The notes under the pieces: model-generated | What the model saw: the letters and a program-made list of their open reading frames with translations, nothing else | Told to the model about the DNA's origin: nothing | Databases searched by the model: none | Translations under genes and position numbers: made by a program | Part shown: positions 8,329-17,483 of the stretch, piece after piece | Position numbering within the stretch: the stretch's first letter is position 1 | Layout: every line of letters begins with the position of its first letter | Assembly: GCA_013388855.1 (NCBI GenBank) | Contig: JACAEM010000016.1 | Coordinates: 225,634 to 289,633 of the forward strand | Length of the DNA stretch: 64,000 nt | From: Chloroflexota bacterium | GTDB lineage: Bacteria > Chloroflexota > Anaerolineae > Anaerolineales > Villigracilaceae | Direction of reading: 5' to 3'

Positions 8329-9320
8329 TTCACCGCCTCCTTCTTCCCCTCCTGCTTGGTCCAGCGACGCGGCATGGGCAACCCCTCATCCTTCTTCCGC
8401 GGCGCGGACGGTTCCTGTGTGACCGGCACTTCCACGCCGATGTTCGCCAGCGCATTCCGTGAACTGACCAGTTCCGTGCCAATGCCCAATTCGTCCGGTT
8501 CCCTGCCGAACGCCAGCCCCATCAACTGTGTAAAGAACAGGATTGGCATGTGATAGTCCGTGCCAAAGAAGTGATTCATCTCGTTCTGGTAGGCATCGAT
8601 ATTCATCTGGCACATCGGGCAGACCGTCGCCATAAGATGCGCGCCGCGATCATCTGCGTCAGCCACGAGCCGCATGATCAACTCGAAGGCAGTTTCCGGT
8701 CCGATCTGAGTCATATGTCCGCCGCAACATTCCGTTGTGAGCGGATAATCGATCACATCCGCGCCCAAGGCGCGCAATAAATCATCCAATTCGGTGGGAT
8801 GTTCATGATCCGACCAGCGGTTCTTATAGTCAGGCCGCGGCAACATACACCCCATGTACGGCACAACCTTGAGTCCTTTCAGCGGTCGAACCACTGCGTT
8901 TCGGATCGCATCCAACCCGATATCATTGACCAGAATATCGATCAGGTGCCGTACATCGAGCGTACCGGGCGTATATTGCAACCCGCCCGCTGCGAGTGCT
9001 TCATTGACCTTGGCGCCCAGCGAGGGGCGTTCCTGCATGTAATGGTCTGCCTTGGCAAGGTTGAGGTAACAGGCGGAGCAGGGTGCAACGACCGTGCGTG
9101 TACCATTTTTTTGCTTCGCCGCCAGTGCCAGATTGCGAGCGATCAACGAATAGGCGGGGATCAGGTTGATGCCAAGGTATTCCGTTGCGCCACAGCAGTT
9201 CCAGTCATCGATCTCCTCGAAGTGAATGTCGAGCGGCTCGAGAATGGCGTTCATCGACTCCATGTACGCCCTGGCGCTGGATTCCATCGAACAACCGGGG
9301 TAGAGAATGTATTTGTTCAT
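8325..9320 (-). CDS. hdrB: Heterodisulfide reductase-type subunit B
   Basis: HdrB holds the non-cubane clusters where disulfide reduction occurs in methanogens. Two complete CCG modules are present: Cys10...Cys42-Cys43-Gly...CSAC (81-84), and MGCM...ECCGGH...CPMC. Both are intact, so the subunit should be catalytically competent. A 30-40-residue charged C-terminal tail extends beyond the second module. The ATG at 9320 is chosen because it overlaps the hdrC stop (ATGA); upstream in-frame codons lie inside hdrC. The natural acceptor in this organism cannot be read from sequence. Confidence 0.94.
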   Translation of the reverse strand: MNKYILYPGCSMESSARAYMESMNAILEPLDIHFEEIDDWNCCGATEYLGINLIPAYSLIARNLALAAKQKNGTRTVVAPCSACYLNLAKADHYMQERPSLGAKVNEALAAGGLQYTPGTLDVRHLIDILVNDIGLDAIRNAVVRPLKGLKVVPYMGCMLPRPDYKNRWSDHEHPTELDDLLRALGADVIDYPLTTECCGGHMTQIGPETAFELIMRLVADADDRGAHLMATVCPMCQMNIDAYQNEMNHFFGTDYHMPILFFTQLMGLAFGREPDELGIGTELVSSRNALANIGVEVPVTQEPSAPRKKDEGLPMPRRWTKQEGKKEAVK

Positions 9321-9910
9321 GAGGTCAACTCCAGTTGGCTGGCACATTTGAGAATGGCTTTCAACTGGTCCATGTGCTTGATCTTCTTCGGGGTGATCGC
9401 CATCCGCCCTTTTGTAATCATGCCAAAACCCATCGGCGCCATGCCAGGTAATCGCAATGGGAAATGTCTCAGATAGTGCCGCGAAGCCAATCCAAACTCA
9501 AAACTGCGACCATACGTTTCCACCATATCGACAAAGGTCTGTGAGAAATGCGGGGCCGTCGAATCCTTGTAGAGTTTGGCTTTAATTGCCATACTCTTGA
9601 GCGTGTACATCACATCCGCAATGTGCACCTCCTGTGGGCATCGCACTACACAGTGATAACAGGAGACGCAGATCCATGGCGTATTGCTGCGCAACACTTC
9701 CTCGCGCATGCCCGCCCGCAACATTGCAAACAACATACGCGGCGTATGTTCCATATCCATGGCGGATGGACAGGAACCGCCACATGTCCCGCACTGGATA
9801 CACATTTCCAAATGGGAAACCCCGGCTGTTTTCATACTGACTTCATGCAATAGGGAAAGATCTTCCTCGCGCAAACGTGATAGGACTCTCTCATTGGTCA
9901 TTTGGGGCAT
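9317..9910 (-). CDS. hdrC: Heterodisulfide reductase-type subunit C
   Basis: A small iron-sulfur subunit that passes electrons from HdrA to HdrB. It has two [4Fe-4S] motifs: CIQCGTCGGSCP (Cys37, 40, 43, 47) and CVSCYHCVVRCP (Cys81, 84, 87, 91). The length of 197 aa is usual. The ATG at 9910 has GGAGG four bases upstream; a second ATG at 9901 would give a longer spacing. It is the first gene of the hdrCBA-mvhDGA unit. A CRP/FNR-type operator lies about 130 bp upstream. Confidence 0.93.
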   Translation of the reverse strand: MPQMTNERVLSRLREEDLSLLHEVSMKTAGVSHLEMCIQCGTCGGSCPSAMDMEHTPRMLFAMLRAGMREEVLRSNTPWICVSCYHCVVRCPQEVHIADVMYTLKSMAIKAKLYKDSTAPHFSQTFVDMVETYGRSFEFGLASRHYLRHFPLRLPGMAPMGFGMITKGRMAITPKKIKHMDQLKAILKCASQLELTS

Positions 9911-10229
9911 ACCGCCTCCATATTCACAAAACTGCCGCGTCTCTCACAAGGCGACAGGTCCAGATCGATGCTGCTCGGCACGGCGTGCACCGTCCATTCG
10001 CAGTAAAAATACACATCCCCTATCCTCATTATTTGTGATTTTGTTCACAAATTCGAGTGTTGAATGTCATCCTGGTGTAATGCAAATCATCCTAACAGAG
10101 GTGGTTTCCGCGTCCCCGTTAACAATCAATGAACGGGACCCGCCTGCTTCCAGGAACTGTGTCCCGTTCATCCATTTGCATCGCCACTACAGGATATTGT
10201 CTCCCGCCTCCTTTTCCATGACAGGCATT
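9911..10229. other. Promoter region of the hdr/mvh operon
   Basis: This 319-bp gap carries no gene. It contains the CRP/FNR-type palindrome at 10032-10051. A weak -10-like TATTTT on the minus strand (10006-10011) would place transcription start near 9999, about 42 bases from the operator centre, the geometry of class II activation. The 85-90 nt leader that follows contains a GTGCACG-type inverted repeat but no recognised riboswitch. Confidence 0.5.
10032..10051. promoter_or_regulatory. CRP/FNR-family operator, perfect TGTGA-N6-TCACA
   Basis: The site reads TTTGTGA-N6-TCACAAA, a perfect palindrome extended by one more matching pair on each side (10031-10052). It equals the CRP-type consensus and sits 5' of hdrC. 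A near-identical site precedes the octaheme/NrfD operon (20739-20758). No CRP/FNR gene is in the window. Confidence 0.7.
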
Positions 10230-10517
10230 CTATTTCGTCCGACGGACAACCGACTCAGCCGGCTGACGTACAAACAGGTAGATGGTAAGGATCACGATCA
10301 TCCCGATCAACATGCCCAGAATCTCCGGGAACCTTTCAGCAAATTCGGCGGCGAATCCGCGTCCACCTGCGGTCACTGCCTGCTCGAAACTCAAAACAGC
10401 AAGTCTGATTTCGCTAAAGTGGAGGTCCACGTAAGCGACTCCCGCCAGGGCGACGATTGTAAACGGAATAGCCAGGGCAAATGTCCAGAACACTCCTGCA
10501 AACGGTACTTTAAACAT
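10230..10517 (-). CDS. Small two-helix membrane protein, unknown function
   Basis: A 95-residue protein with two hydrophobic segments (about residues 7-28 and 66-87) and a short soluble loop between them, ending in RQPAESVVRRTK. The ATG at 10517 is chosen because AAAGGAGG lies just upstream; a longer frame upstream of it runs through the preceding terminator and is not believable. I do not recognise the family. It lies alone between the two-component terminator and the hdr promoter, with the same strand as both. Confidence 0.6.
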   Translation of the reverse strand: MFKVPFAGVFWTFALAIPFTIVALAGVAYVDLHFSEIRLAVLSFEQAVTAGGRGFAAEFAERFPEILGMLIGMIVILTIYLFVRQPAESVVRRTK

Positions 10518-10575
10518 GGCAACCTCCTTTCTTTTAGTAACTGGTCGGAATCCATGTTTTCCATTTTCAAGATAC

Positions 10576-10607
10576 AAAAAAGAATGCCGCCTTTCAATAG
10601 GCGGCAT
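10576..10607 (-). terminator. Terminator of the two-component operon
   Basis: A 9-bp stem (10584-10592 with 10599-10607) and 6-nt loop are followed on the minus strand by TCTTTTTTG, 33 bases after the response regulator stop. A competing outer pairing, AAGAATGCC (10580-10588) with GGCATTCTT (10610-10618), shares bases with the stem. Confidence 0.8.
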
Positions 10608-10639
10608 AAGGCATTCTTATCATAGGGTATTAACCCTAC

Positions 10640-11293
10640 TTATGGTTTGATCAGTCCCTTCCGTATCGCGTACTTTACCAGTTCACTCCGACTATGAAGA
10701 CCCAATTTGCCCATCAAATTTTCGCGATGACGCGCCACTGTATGAGAACTAATCGTCAGCAATTCGGCGATTTCATCGTTCGTCCTCCCATCTGCTAAAA
10801 GAGCAAGCACCTCCTGCTCACGCGGAGTCAGTCCGCTGATGGTCTCCTTCGCATCTTCCTCGCCGCCGCGCGCGAGAAAATCACTGACCAGAAGTTTCGC
10901 CAGAGAGGGATAGATGTAGGTCTCCCCGCGATGCGCTGCACGGATGGCCGTGATCAAATCATCGGGGGCAGCCCGCTTGGGCACATATCCTGAGGCGCCT
11001 GCCTGCAGCATCTCAAAGAAATATTGCTGGTCTTCATGGATGGTCAATGCCACCACAGCCACTTCAGGAAACAACTTCTTGATCTGCCGCGTGGCATCGA
11101 TGCCGGATATATCCGGCAGGGTAATATCCATGATGACGACATCCGGTTTGAGACTTTCCACCAACCCCAGCGCCTGCTTCCCACTACTCGCCTCCCCCAC
11201 AATTTTCAAGTCTTCCTGGTCTTCGAGCAACATTCGCAAACCGCTGCGAACCACCTCATGATCATCCACCAACAACAGGCAGATTCTCGCCAT
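10640..11293 (-). CDS. NarL/FixJ-type response regulator
   Basis: A 217-residue transcription regulator. The receiver domain (1-120) has Asp10/Asp11, the phospho-acceptor Asp56 in DVVIMDITLP and Lys106. The output domain (about 150-217) is a LuxR helix-turn-helix with the typical LTPREQEVLALLADGRTNDE opening. Its start lies 32 bases inside the end of the histidine kinase gene, so the two are a coupled pair. Being downstream of the cytochrome b/c genes it probably controls them or related respiratory genes, but the signal and targets are unknown. Confidence 0.93.
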   Translation of the reverse strand: MARICLLLVDDHEVVRSGLRMLLEDQEDLKIVGEASSGKQALGLVESLKPDVVIMDITLPDISGIDATRQIKKLFPEVAVVALTIHEDQQYFFEMLQAGASGYVPKRAAPDDLITAIRAAHRGETYIYPSLAKLLVSDFLARGGEEDAKETISGLTPREQEVLALLADGRTNDEIAELLTISSHTVARHRENLMGKLGLHSRSELVKYAIRKGLIKP

Positions 11294-12740
11294 CTTCCAT
11301 CTCCTTGAAGGGCATGGTCACCTCCACAATCGTTCCCTTCCCAATCTCTGAAACAATCTGGCATTCTCCGCCAATCAACGCCACCCGTTCGATCATCCCC
11401 AACAGACCCCAGCATGGATAACCGGGCTTGTGGAGCGTCCCATCCACATCAAAACCACAACCGTTATCCTCGATACGAATGCGGACATCCTTTTCGCCAA
11501 AGACGACAAGAACATCCGCTTTATCTGTCTTCGCGTGGCGGATGATATTCGTAATACTTTCCTGGACGATTCGGAACAGGACTGTGCGGGCATCGATGGA
11601 CAAAGGCGCTTCATCCCCCCGTGTGGAAACGGTCACCGACAAACCGAACCTTTCCTTCGCCTCGGCGCCGTACCAGCGAAGCGCCGCAACCAGTCCGAAA
11701 TCATCCAACTGCGGCGGGTGAAGTCCGCTCACCAGGTTTTGCAGACCGGAGATACCCGCATCTACGATACTCTGCAATTGACGCGCCTGCCCACTCACCT
11801 TCTCCGGCTTTGATACAGCGGTATCCGAAATTGCCCTCAACCCCAGGCCAAGCGCCGTCAAGGTTTGACCCAATTCATCGTGCAGTTCGCGTGCAATTCG
11901 CTGACGTTCCAGTTCCTGTGCACGCACCGTTCGCCGCAACAATTCACCGCGCAACTCTTCCAGCCGCTTCCGTTCCGCCAGTTGGGCCTGGCTTAAGGCA
12001 TCGATCTGCCGCCGCGTTTCCTCCTCGAATGCCCTCAGGGAATGGATAATCGCGACCGCCGCGATACAAGCCATGACCGAACGAAAGAATTGGATCGGAA
12101 CCCCAAACCAGCCCAGAAAAATTTCGGCATTGAGGAAACTCGATGGGAATACATTACTGGGCGCAACAAATAGCTGCCCCACCCCTCCATATAAGCCGAA
12201 AGCCAGCGCACCAACGATCATATCCCTGCCAAATCCCCTCATCCCCGCCTGCAAAAATTTTTGACGTTGCAGGATCAATCCCCACGCCGTGAGTGCCGCG
12301 CCAGGGATTGCCAGCGAATAACGTGTATATACATCCAGCGCCACCAGCCTGGAGTCTGATGGTTCAAAAATGAACAGCCAAATCAACCCCACTGCCCAAA
12401 TGATGGTGATCACTCCGAGCATCTGCCAGGATAACCGTGCCCGGTTCGGTCCGGCAATCAAACGGGCGCCGAACGAGATCAGGAACAGAAACGAAACCGC
12501 CAGCAGAATCACCCTGCCGGGACCAATAAACTGATAAAAGAATGTACTTTCCACATCAGGGTGAATCAACAGGAACATTTCGATCCATTCGTGTCCCCCA
12601 TGAATGATCCCGAATCCGGCAAGCGAACGCAGAGCGCGGGCAAAGTCTAATTCAGAAGAACGGTCTACTTCTAACAGTACAGCCAGCCCCATACTGAAAA
12701 AGGACAGACCGTAGAAGAAGTAGACCGTTATGATGTCCAC
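11262..12740 (-). CDS. Membrane sensor histidine kinase (HisKA_3 / NarX-DegS type)
   Basis: A 492-residue kinase. The first 235 residues contain about seven hydrophobic segments rather than a periplasmic sensor loop, so it may sense the membrane or quinone state. A coiled-coil linker (240-280) leads to the dimerisation box RIARELHDELGQ with His287, then an HATPase domain (IVQESITNIIRHA, DNGCGFD, GLLGMIERV). It starts 23 bases after the cytochrome b/c gene on the same strand, and its end overlaps the response regulator gene by 32 bases. The partner is that regulator. Confidence 0.92.
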   Translation of the reverse strand: MDIITVYFFYGLSFFSMGLAVLLEVDRSSELDFARALRSLAGFGIIHGGHEWIEMFLLIHPDVESTFFYQFIGPGRVILLAVSFLFLISFGARLIAGPNRARLSWQMLGVITIIWAVGLIWLFIFEPSDSRLVALDVYTRYSLAIPGAALTAWGLILQRQKFLQAGMRGFGRDMIVGALAFGLYGGVGQLFVAPSNVFPSSFLNAEIFLGWFGVPIQFFRSVMACIAAVAIIHSLRAFEEETRRQIDALSQAQLAERKRLEELRGELLRRTVRAQELERQRIARELHDELGQTLTALGLGLRAISDTAVSKPEKVSGQARQLQSIVDAGISGLQNLVSGLHPPQLDDFGLVAALRWYGAEAKERFGLSVTVSTRGDEAPLSIDARTVLFRIVQESITNIIRHAKTDKADVLVVFGEKDVRIRIEDNGCGFDVDGTLHKPGYPCWGLLGMIERVALIGGECQIVSEIGKGTIVEVTMPFKEMEDGENLPVVGG

Positions 12741-12763
12741 AGGGTAATCCCAGCGTTATTTGT

Positions 12764-13942
12764 CTATTCCGGCGCTCCTGCATCGATCCACTGCTGGACT
12801 CTGACAATCTCCTCGGCAGTCAATTGTCCAAAATGCCCTCCCGCAGATTGCACTTTGAACAGACTGCTGTTCACGCTGTCGCCCGGAACGACAACCGGAC
12901 CATTTGTTCCGCCTTTCATGATACTCTCATACGAGTCAAATGCCAATCCAGTGGATGTATCCGCCCCATGGCACATGCCGCATTTGGATTGAAGCAAAGG
13001 CGCAATTCCCGCCGACCAGTTCAAAGTCCCGGAAGAGGCGCCCGAAGACTCTCCAGCCGCCGGTTCAGTCGGGATCGGAGTCGGGGTCACAGGGACAAAT
13101 ACCTCCACGGTCTCGCCCGTATCAGGGTCAACCACCGCCGTGGATTCGTACCCGACAAAATAGTAGAAACCGAACGCAAAGAGGGCAAGGATGACGACTG
13201 CAATCGGGGCATAGATCATCTGCCGTTTGCGAAGGACGGCGGGGGGGATAGGCTCCTGATGTTTGCCCGCTTCGATCATTGCCAGTTCAGCGGGATGCTC
13301 GTGTTCCATTTCCTCACGGCTGAGTTTGCCGGTGAACATGCTCTTGTTGAAATGCTTGATATGCACATGATAGAAATGCCAGATGATGATGGCAAGCACT
13401 GCAAGCACCGCCTCCCCGCCATGTGCGGCTTTGGCGGCGGGTACGGCTTCGCCCGGCAAAAATCGCAGGGTGGTGATTGGGTTCCACATCATGAAACCGG
13501 TCAGTCCCATGACGATGGTTCCCCAAATCAGCGCAAGGTACTCCATCTTTTCGGCATACGAATACCGCCCATAATAGGCCTTGTGTTTCTTGAAACCAAG
13601 GTAATACTGGATATCATGCAGAACATGTTTGGCATCGTCAATCCACGGAATCATGGAGATGGGCGTACGCAGAACCAGAATCCGGTACGTCACCTCCAGC
13701 ACATGGAAAACACTCACGATCATCATTGCAATCGCCGAAGCATGATGGATGGCGCGTATTCTTTCCACGCCACCCACCGCCTCAAAGATCGCCAGGCTGA
13801 TGGGCGAGAGGGGGAATTTTTGGGGCAATCCTGTGAAGCCCAGCAACGTGAAGGAAATCAAAAAGACAATATGCTGAACTCTCTGGATGAGGTCGAACCG
13901 GACATAGGTCTTCACGGAGGAGGCTTCAGTTGACTTAGTCAC
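12764..13942 (-). CDS. Cytochrome b fused to a C-terminal monoheme cytochrome c
   Basis: A quinone-linked membrane subunit. Residues 1-230 form a four-helix cytochrome b of the FdhI/cytochrome b561 type with paired His in IRAIHHASAIAMMIVSVFH and IIWHFYHVHIKHF. After another membrane helix and a Pro/Thr linker comes a monoheme domain with CGMCHG, ending in EEIVRVQQWIDAGAPE as in short cytochrome c modules. The GTG start at 13942 is chosen because GGGAGG is six bases upstream; it overlaps the preceding nonaheme gene by eight bases. The b part is a paralogue of 15377-16102. The chain is 392 aa. Probably it hands quinol electrons to the neighbouring nonaheme protein. Confidence 0.85.
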   Translation of the reverse strand: MTKSTEASSVKTYVRFDLIQRVQHIVFLISFTLLGFTGLPQKFPLSPISLAIFEAVGGVERIRAIHHASAIAMMIVSVFHVLEVTYRILVLRTPISMIPWIDDAKHVLHDIQYYLGFKKHKAYYGRYSYAEKMEYLALIWGTIVMGLTGFMMWNPITTLRFLPGEAVPAAKAAHGGEAVLAVLAIIIWHFYHVHIKHFNKSMFTGKLSREEMEHEHPAELAMIEAGKHQEPIPPAVLRKRQMIYAPIAVVILALFAFGFYYFVGYESTAVVDPDTGETVEVFVPVTPTPIPTEPAAGESSGASSGTLNWSAGIAPLLQSKCGMCHGADTSTGLAFDSYESIMKGGTNGPVVVPGDSVNSSLFKVQSAGGHFGQLTAEEIVRVQQWIDAGAPE

Positions 13943-15380
13943 GGTCTGCCTCCCTTTCGCTGGAGTCTGCATCCGTTTCCTCCGATTGTCCTTCTCGACG
14001 CGGCGGCTCCTCACCCAGTGTATCGGGCTTTTCCTCCGCCTGTTCCTGCGGCGCCTCGACAGGTTGTTCCTCAACCGCCTCAACAGTGGAGGATTCCATC
14101 GATTCGACCGGCGTTTCCTCCACTGTTTCGGCGGGCGGTTGTTCATCCTTCACTTCTACTTCGGCAGGCGTCTCCGTCACATCTTCAGCGATTACGTCCG
14201 CCCCCGCCGCGACCGCCACAGGCTTCGTCCTTCTGAAACGATTGATCATCATGCGGCCAAAATCCATCACTACCAGGATGAGCATTGGCCCCAATACTGC
14301 GGGGATGAAGAACTTGTAGAACAGGTCAACATAATACACAACAGGATACTTCTCCGGCGAAGGAATGTAATGCGACATCCACGCATCGGGGAAGTTCGCT
14401 GTAGCATCCGGATGGCATTGCTGGCATTTTGTCAGGATGTTTTGCCGTACACGCAATCCTTTTTCAGGGTCGTCCGCACTGACGATATCGTGAATCCCAT
14501 GACAGTCATAACAAACCGGTTTGTCGGTGACGGCATCCGGCGAAACCTTTTCGAAAATGGTCACTGTCGTGCCATGGAAGTCAGCCACATAAGTGTTGAG
14601 CACCTGCGTGGAGATCCCATACCGATCCATGATCGCAGCGTTGGTATGACAACCGGCACACAACTGCGGTGAACTCAGCCGGAACGCTGTCGTCGTAGGG
14701 TCTTCGATGACATGCACACCGTGACAATCAATGCAGGTCGGCACATCCACATTATTCTCATTGATCAACGCCGAGCCATGCACGCTTTCCTTATATTTAT
14801 CGAAGATGGCGCTATGACATTGCTGACAGGTCTGCGCAATCCATATTCTCGTTCCCGGCAATTGCTGCCCAGTCACCGGGTACCTCAATCGCCGCACTTC
14901 ATGGGCAGTATGACAATCCGTGCAGACAGCTGCCTCCATCTTCCCCTCTGAACGGGCAAGTGCATGCACGCCGTCCTTCTCCTGATCGGCCTGGGTCGCG
15001 TGACAGTTGGCGCAAGTTTCATTCAACTTGATGGTCGCGGCGCGCAGGCTTTCCACCTCGAATCCATGTCCAGGGCTGGGTCTGAAGCCCACGTGACAAT
15101 CCACGCATTTCACGCCGCTCTCGCCATGGACCGAATGATCATATTTTTCGGCATCGACAAAAAGCTTGAGCGTTTCCCCATTATCCGCCTGAGTCTCCAA
15201 CGCTTCGACTTGATGACATTTCAGGCAGGCGGAATTATCCGCCGGTTCATCCTGGATTTGGGGAATTGCCGCCTCCACTTCAAGACCCGATCCCGCCGAG
15301 GCTTGCGAAGAGGCGAATCCAAAACTGACGAGGGATACCAACAACCCGGTAACAATAAGAGAGGCGCGTAGTCGCATCAC
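13935..15380 (-). CDS. Nonaheme c-type cytochrome, membrane-anchored, with acidic C-terminal tail
   Basis: A periplasm-facing electron carrier. It has an N-terminal signal peptide and nine CxxCH sites (CLKCH, CVDCH, CANCH, CTDCH, CQQCH, CIDCH, CAGCH, CYDCH, CQQCH). One transmembrane helix follows (VLGPMLILVVMDFGRMMI region, about residue 340), then a roughly 110-residue Glu/Pro-rich tail predicted to be disordered and cytoplasmic. It is clearly a paralogue of 16099-17208, which lacks the tail. Start and stop overlap both neighbouring cytochrome b genes, giving tight translational coupling. Confidence 0.9.
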   Translation of the reverse strand: MMRLRASLIVTGLLVSLVSFGFASSQASAGSGLEVEAAIPQIQDEPADNSACLKCHQVEALETQADNGETLKLFVDAEKYDHSVHGESGVKCVDCHVGFRPSPGHGFEVESLRAATIKLNETCANCHATQADQEKDGVHALARSEGKMEAAVCTDCHTAHEVRRLRYPVTGQQLPGTRIWIAQTCQQCHSAIFDKYKESVHGSALINENNVDVPTCIDCHGVHVIEDPTTTAFRLSSPQLCAGCHTNAAIMDRYGISTQVLNTYVADFHGTTVTIFEKVSPDAVTDKPVCYDCHGIHDIVSADDPEKGLRVRQNILTKCQQCHPDATANFPDAWMSHYIPSPEKYPVVYYVDLFYKFFIPAVLGPMLILVVMDFGRMMINRFRRTKPVAVAAGADVIAEDVTETPAEVEVKDEQPPAETVEETPVESMESSTVEAVEEQPVEAPQEQAEEKPDTLGEEPPRREGQSEETDADSSEREADRD

Positions 15381-16102
15381 TTCTCCCCTCCGGATTCCCC
15401 GGTCAGGCGTTCATATTCCTTCTCATGAAATTCACGCATATCCCGCTCGCCCAAACGACCAGTAAACATACTCAGGTTTGTCCGCTCCACATGGACGTGA
15501 TACACATGCCAGACAACGATGAAGATTGCGGCAACCACCGCTTCAGTGCTGTGCGCCAGTTTCGCAGCAGGCACCACCCCGCCCGGGAGGAATTGAGTGA
15601 AAAAGATCGGGAACCAGATAATGAATCCGCTGACGCCCATGATCAGAAATCCGAAGAAAATGAACCAATAGGTCACCTTCTGCTCGAAGTTATACCGTCC
15701 GAATTTGGGTTTGTCACTGCGCAGAAACAGGAGGTATTGCAACATATACCCGGCATCGCGCACATCCTGCCAGGTCGGCAGAAGGTCTCCCGGCAAACGC
15801 CGCTTTACCATCAGGTAAATGATGCGCCCGAGGTGATAAACCGCTTCCAATGCCAGAACAACCGCGGCAATGTGATGGATAGTACGAATCAATTCCACAC
15901 GATCCGGAGTCGATAGCAAGTCCTGGCTGATTGACAATTCTCGGTACTTTTGCGGTAATCCCGTCAACAGCAGGACCAATCCGCTGATCAACGCAACGGC
16001 GTGTTCCCACCGTTGAGCAACGGTAAAACGCGGGAAGGTTCTTTCCTGATGCACAATTTGTCCTCGGATAGCCTGTGGAGTATTTTTTCTCTTTCCGCTC
16101 AT
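15377..16102 (-). CDS. Cytochrome b561/FdhI-type membrane subunit
   Basis: A 241-residue four-helix diheme cytochrome b. Candidate heme ligands are in TVAQRWEHAVAL, LIRTIHHIAAVVLALEAVYH and FIVVWHVYHVHVER. The segment TGLPQKYRELS matches the equivalent TGLPQKFPLS of the b/c fusion at 12764-13942, showing duplication. It lies between the two nonaheme genes with four-base overlaps on each side. It probably oxidises or reduces quinone and exchanges electrons with the nonaheme partner. Confidence 0.88.
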   Translation of the reverse strand: MSGKRKNTPQAIRGQIVHQERTFPRFTVAQRWEHAVALISGLVLLLTGLPQKYRELSISQDLLSTPDRVELIRTIHHIAAVVLALEAVYHLGRIIYLMVKRRLPGDLLPTWQDVRDAGYMLQYLLFLRSDKPKFGRYNFEQKVTYWFIFFGFLIMGVSGFIIWFPIFFTQFLPGGVVPAAKLAHSTEAVVAAIFIVVWHVYHVHVERTNLSMFTGRLGERDMREFHEKEYERLTGESGGEK

Positions 16103-17208
16103 GGCAGGTTTCTCCTCACGCGGTCAACGGTCGCGCGGATGATTTGCAGGGCCACATAGATGATGCACGTCCACAATACGAACGGCGTGAACGATGTATA
16201 AAACTTCTCGACATAGAACAAGGCAGGCGTGCGCTCAAGGCTGATCTCATTGTGTCCCGTCCAGGCATCGGTCCAATTAGGGCCGGCAGTGGGATGACAT
16301 TGCTGACAGGTGGTAAGCAGGTTATTCGGGTTCACCTTCGACTGCGGATCGTCCGTCGAGCGAATATCGTGAATGCCGTGGCAATCGGAACACACCGCGC
16401 TGTCATGCCAGATGGTGGGCCACTTTGCCTTGTACACAGAGACATCCACTCCATGCCAGGAACGTTTGTAGATGCTATACACATCCGCAGAAAGTCCGTA
16501 TTTTTTCATCAGTTCTTCATTGGCATGGCAGCCGGCGCACAACTCAGGTTCTGCCACGCGGAACTGGGAGGTCCGCGGGTCCTGAATGTTATGCACACCA
16601 TGACAATCCGTGCAGACTGGGACATCCGGGTTTTCGTCTGCCATCAACGCCGCGCCATGGACGCTTTGACGATACGTATCAACAATCTCCGCATGGCACT
16701 GGCGGCATGTTTCAGAAATCAACGAACGAGGCTCATCCGGCGGGCGGACATCATGTGCGCCATGGCAGTCAGTGCAGATGGGCGCATCCAGGTTGCCCGC
16801 CTCCGCCGCCTGGGCATGCATACTGTCCTGTGCTTTTTCGTAATTCACCGAGTGGCACTTCTCGCAGGTCTGATAGAAAGCCCGCGAGAGCTCCCGCCCG
16901 GTCTCATATTTCAACTCAGGATGCGGATAGGTTGTTATCTCAGTATGGCAGGCTTCACATTCGATCCCTTTGGAGCTGTGAACGGAATGATCGAGAGCAT
17001 CCTGTGAGATATAGAGGGAGAGCCCCTCCCCGCTTGGGAGGGTCATGCGAAGGTCCTGGTTACCGTGACAGGATAAACAATATTTTTCAGTCTCTTGCAA
17101 CGGATGCTCAGCGCTGGCAGGTGATGCCAATGAAAGACTTAATAGCAGGACAAACGTGCCTGCCGCGATCAACCAGAACGTCTGACGATGAAAGTTACGC
17201 GTTGTCAT
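16099..17208 (-). CDS. Nonaheme c-type cytochrome with C-terminal membrane anchor
   Basis: A 369-residue secreted cytochrome with a signal peptide (TM about 12-32) and nine CxxCH sites: CLSCH, CEACH, CEKCH, CTDCH, CRQCH, CTDCH, CAGCH, CSDCH and CQQCH. Intervening motifs such as SVHGAAL and DCHGVH/DCHGIH repeat and likely supply distal His ligands. One C-terminal helix (FVLWTCIIYVALQII) anchors it. It is paralogous to 13935-15380. It is followed, with a 4-bp overlap, by its cytochrome b partner. Confidence 0.9.
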   Translation of the reverse strand: MTTRNFHRQTFWLIAAGTFVLLLSLSLASPASAEHPLQETEKYCLSCHGNQDLRMTLPSGEGLSLYISQDALDHSVHSSKGIECEACHTEITTYPHPELKYETGRELSRAFYQTCEKCHSVNYEKAQDSMHAQAAEAGNLDAPICTDCHGAHDVRPPDEPRSLISETCRQCHAEIVDTYRQSVHGAALMADENPDVPVCTDCHGVHNIQDPRTSQFRVAEPELCAGCHANEELMKKYGLSADVYSIYKRSWHGVDVSVYKAKWPTIWHDSAVCSDCHGIHDIRSTDDPQSKVNPNNLLTTCQQCHPTAGPNWTDAWTGHNEISLERTPALFYVEKFYTSFTPFVLWTCIIYVALQIIRATVDRVRRNLP

Positions 17209-17211
17209 GTG

Positions 17212-17412
17212 TCAGGACTCCTTCTTTTTCTTCATCTTTTCAGACGAGGGGGTATCGCTCTCATCATATTCAGCGGGAGGTTCCGGCGATTCTGCAACCA
17301 ACCCCAACCTTCTGAGCAGATAGGAAATTCCAAACAGAATAGCCAATGGGACCAGACAGCGTAATACGAACAACAAAACAACAATTACCGGACTGGCGGA
17401 TGTTTCATTCAT
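17212..17412 (-). CDS. Small single-helix membrane protein heading the cytochrome b/c operon
   Basis: A 66-residue protein: one hydrophobic helix (about 8-36, VIVVLLFVLRCLVPLAILFG) followed by an acidic, then Lys-rich tail (KMKKKKES). The ATG at 17412 has GGAGGG seven bases upstream. The family is not recognised. It sits three bases before the nonaheme gene, so it may be an assembly or accessory subunit of that complex. Confidence 0.6.
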   Translation of the reverse strand: MNETSASPVIVVLLFVLRCLVPLAILFGISYLLRRLGLVAESPEPPAEYDESDTPSSEKMKKKKES

Positions 17413-17483
17413 CGCTTTTCCCTCCACGGCAGACACTTCCAAACGCTCGCAACGAGTGGATTGGTCATTGCATCTCCAGAGTT

